DNA from: Escarpia spicata
Taxonomy: Eukaryota; Annelida; Polychaeta; Sabellida; Siboglinidae
Length of the DNA: 64,000 nt
Direction: 5' to 3'
NCBI GenBank assembly: GCA_963995525.1
Contig: OZ023206.1
Span: 26,225,384 to 26,289,383 of the forward strand
Shown here: in pieces, positions 62,101 to 64,000 of the stretch
Layout: each line of letters opens with the position of its first letter
How positions within the stretch are numbered: position 1 is the first letter of the stretch
Notes under the pieces: model-generated
Database searches by the model: none
What the model was told of the DNA's origin: nothing
What the model saw: the letters and a program-made list of their open reading frames with translations, nothing else
Program-made: the position numbers and the translations under genes

Positions 62101-63384
62101 ACTTGCGTTCATGTGTGAATTTTGTTTTGCCCATGTGTTAGTTATTGTAGCAGCACATTTGTACTTCCAGTGTATCATTGCAACATAACATACACATAGT
62201 GTGCCACATTTGAATGACATGCATGTAATATTTCTGTGCAGTCCATTTGCATATATAATGTAAAACTTCAAGCCGTTTTCTTAATTTTAATTTGTTGACC
62301 CCTACCATGTTCACTGCTCCATAACTTTGCAAATTTTTGTAGCAGTCATAATTTTTTAAACCGTGTAAAGCACCCTACCCAACCTTTACAAGAATGTGAG
62401 AAAACAATGTTACAATTTGTCTGACTTATCACTCATTTGGTCAGCCGGGGTCACATATAGACGTATTAGTCCAAAGGACTTCAGGGCCACTTTGCCACTT
62501 TTTATTCTTTCTCCTATCTCTGCTCTCTCAGTCAGTCCATGTGCAGCCTAGTTTTATTACCAGCCTAGAAGTCGGCTGGTAATTATAATTAGTTATCACC
62601 TCGTCATCTTGTGGTCAATGGAAAGTTTGGTTTTGAAGCACCTGGCCACTGTTGTATCCAACTAACCAGGCTAGCTGCTAGAGCCAGCTATTGTTTCAGT
62701 GGTTGGGTGTGATGATAAGACACATTTGCTAGCTGTCTGTGTCTTAGTAACTTGTTGGGGCTGGCACCACAAGATGACACTGTAATTGTGTAAGAAGGAA
62801 ATAGAAATGTTGATATTGATAGCATAGGTAGAAAGTATTTCTGCACATGGTTTCTTCCATGAGGACAAAAACATGCCATGATTTAAATATTATATGTTGT
62901 ACTACTAACCACTATACATTTCAAATTTTAAAAGTAATTATCAAGTACTTGATCACTAGCACCAAGTAAATACACTGGTTAAAGTTAATTTATCTGGTCC
63001 ATCTCCAGCCTATAGCCTAGTGTTAGAAATGTCTTAAACAGTCAGATCAGGCATAACACCATAATTGACTACAATTTTATTAAACAGTATTACTAAATAA
63101 AGAAATAATTACTATTGTAGAATGCTGAGGCTTTGGCAAAGGGTGTGGCAGTTGGCCTGATGGGTCAGGCCCAGGCTTCTCACTACCGAGAGTTCGTGAC
63201 CGCCCGACTGGTGGAAGAGGGCAGCAGTGATTCTTGCTGCAATCCCACCTGCCAGCCCAATAGAGATTACACAGACTGGGTGGAGTGCGAAATTTTTTTT
63301 TCATGGTGGTACTTGCAGTGTGCCAAACTGGTAACAAAACCAGTACAGTTCTACTGCACACACTGTACTAAAAGAATACAGTAG
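59155..63384 (+). CDS. Candidate 3-exon gene with degenerate PHD-like C-terminus
   Basis: Exon 1 (59,155-59,325; MVSMEDRDNKYVMYMTCLKH to AIHKAVNKYEIDG) follows a CRE-containing GC-richer segment (TGACGTCAC near 59,047) and ends at GTGAGA. Exon 2 (59,779-59,817; TVGKTTLFAQLLR) lies between TTACCCCAG and GTAAGA. Exon 3 (63,121-63,384) follows ATTGTAG. All joins are phase 0, giving 157 residues. Exon 3 has QAQASHYREFVTARLVEEGS, then CCNPTCQPN, DYTDWVECE, SWWYLQCAKL and FYCTHC. This is the PHD pattern (C..C...W.EC..C..WWH..C...C..C), but one Cys is Phe and the His is Tyr, so two zinc ligands are missing. Exon 3 is GC-rich against its AT-rich surroundings. Exon linkage is inferred; exons could be missing or the locus could be a pseudogene or transposon gene. 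Confidence 0.4.
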
Positions 63385-63460
63385 AACTGAACTAAAAGAA
63401 TACAGTAGAACTGTACTAAAGAGAGTACAGTAGAACTGTACTAAGAGAGTATAGTAGAAT
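63363..63460. repeat. 24-bp minisatellite, 4 copies
   Basis: Units CTGTACTAAAAGAATACAGT then AGAA, overlapping the 3' end of the PHD-like exon and apparently grown from it. Each unit is partly self-complementary (CTGTACT and AGTACAG). Confidence 0.85.
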
Positions 63461-64000
63461 CTCACAATGTAGTTAACCCTGCAAATTGGCACCCTGTCAC
63501 TGTGTAAATTTTTGATCATTTATCATCAAACAACTTTTCTCTTAAGGTGGTTATACTGTACAGTGAACTAAGACTGTGTAATGTGTGCAACCTGGCCTAA
63601 AACTTACTAACAGGAGGATAATGTTCCTCGGAGATCTATGCAAGTTACTAATGGAAACTTACTCAATAACAAATTGTGACAGTGACGGCTCATAACTCGT
63701 AATGACCATCAGTAAGAAGTGTCTCATTTTGGAATGGTGGGTTACATTTATGAATTCAGCCAATGCACAGAGAGAATGCATATTTCATAGGTGTTGTTGT
63801 TTGGTATAGTTGGTCTTTCAGGTAAGAAAATGATACGTTGAGTGTGTGTATAGGTTAGTTTGTTAGTAGCCAGTAATGAATGTGTTTAAATGTTTCTTTT
63901 ATGAAGTTGTCGATGTATGGTATATGAATATATTGGCAATGACTGAAAACAGTTCAATCCAGTCAGTTGAATGTATTGCTAATAATACCAAATATCGGTT
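63461..64000. other. No feature recognised
   Basis: AT-rich sequence to the end of the window with no recognisable gene or repeat. Confidence 0.5.

Overview
This is a window of animal nuclear DNA: intron-containing gene pieces with GT-AG splice sites, no operons or bacterial signals, abundant (TA)n, (TG)n and (CT)n microsatellites, one 200-base assembly gap, and many eroded retroelements (CR1/Jockey-like LINEs, an RTE LINE, a Penelope-like element, tRNA-derived SINEs, a Tc1/mariner element). The repeat mix and the dispanin gene suggest a marine invertebrate such as a lophotrochozoan or amphioxus. I cannot name the species from this sequence.

Layout. 0.3-9.4 kb: LINE remnants, microsatellites, a degenerate satellite of about 170-200 bp units, and an orphan segment at 5.4-5.7 kb that is paralogous to the dispanin promoter. 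9.4-17.0 kb: a 7.6-kb interrupted palindrome with arms of about 2.5 kb; its spacer holds a tandem repeat carrying an array of TGACGTCA (CRE-like) sites. 17.2-18.6 kb: a Tc1 element inserted in a (TA)n tract. 18.6-25.2 kb: LINE fragment, a long GGGC tract, minisatellites, inverted satellite copies. 25.2-29.2 kb and 47.6-51.4 kb: two arms of a second, older inverted repeat (about 3.9 kb each) carrying broken exons of an unidentified gene and a PC4-like reading frame conserved in both arms.

The best-supported cellular gene lies between those two arms: a CD225/dispanin (IFITM-like) gene, whose four exons I reconstructed by splice-phase matching (29,569-29,588; 30,165-30,340; 33,957-34,167; 44,679-44,841; 189 residues). 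It carries two PPPY motifs and the two hydrophobic segments of the CD225 domain. A tandem duplication (unit 32,829-37,885) with an internal deletion in its first copy duplicated the PPPY exon and truncated the first copy of the third exon. The second PPPY exon is phase-symmetric and could be spliced in. LINE and Penelope fragments fill the last intron.

The right end (56.9-64 kb) has an RTE-type LINE broken by the gap, a SINE, and a candidate three-exon gene that ends in a degenerate PHD-finger-like sequence. All coding calls come from reading translations, motifs and splice sites by eye. No database search was possible.
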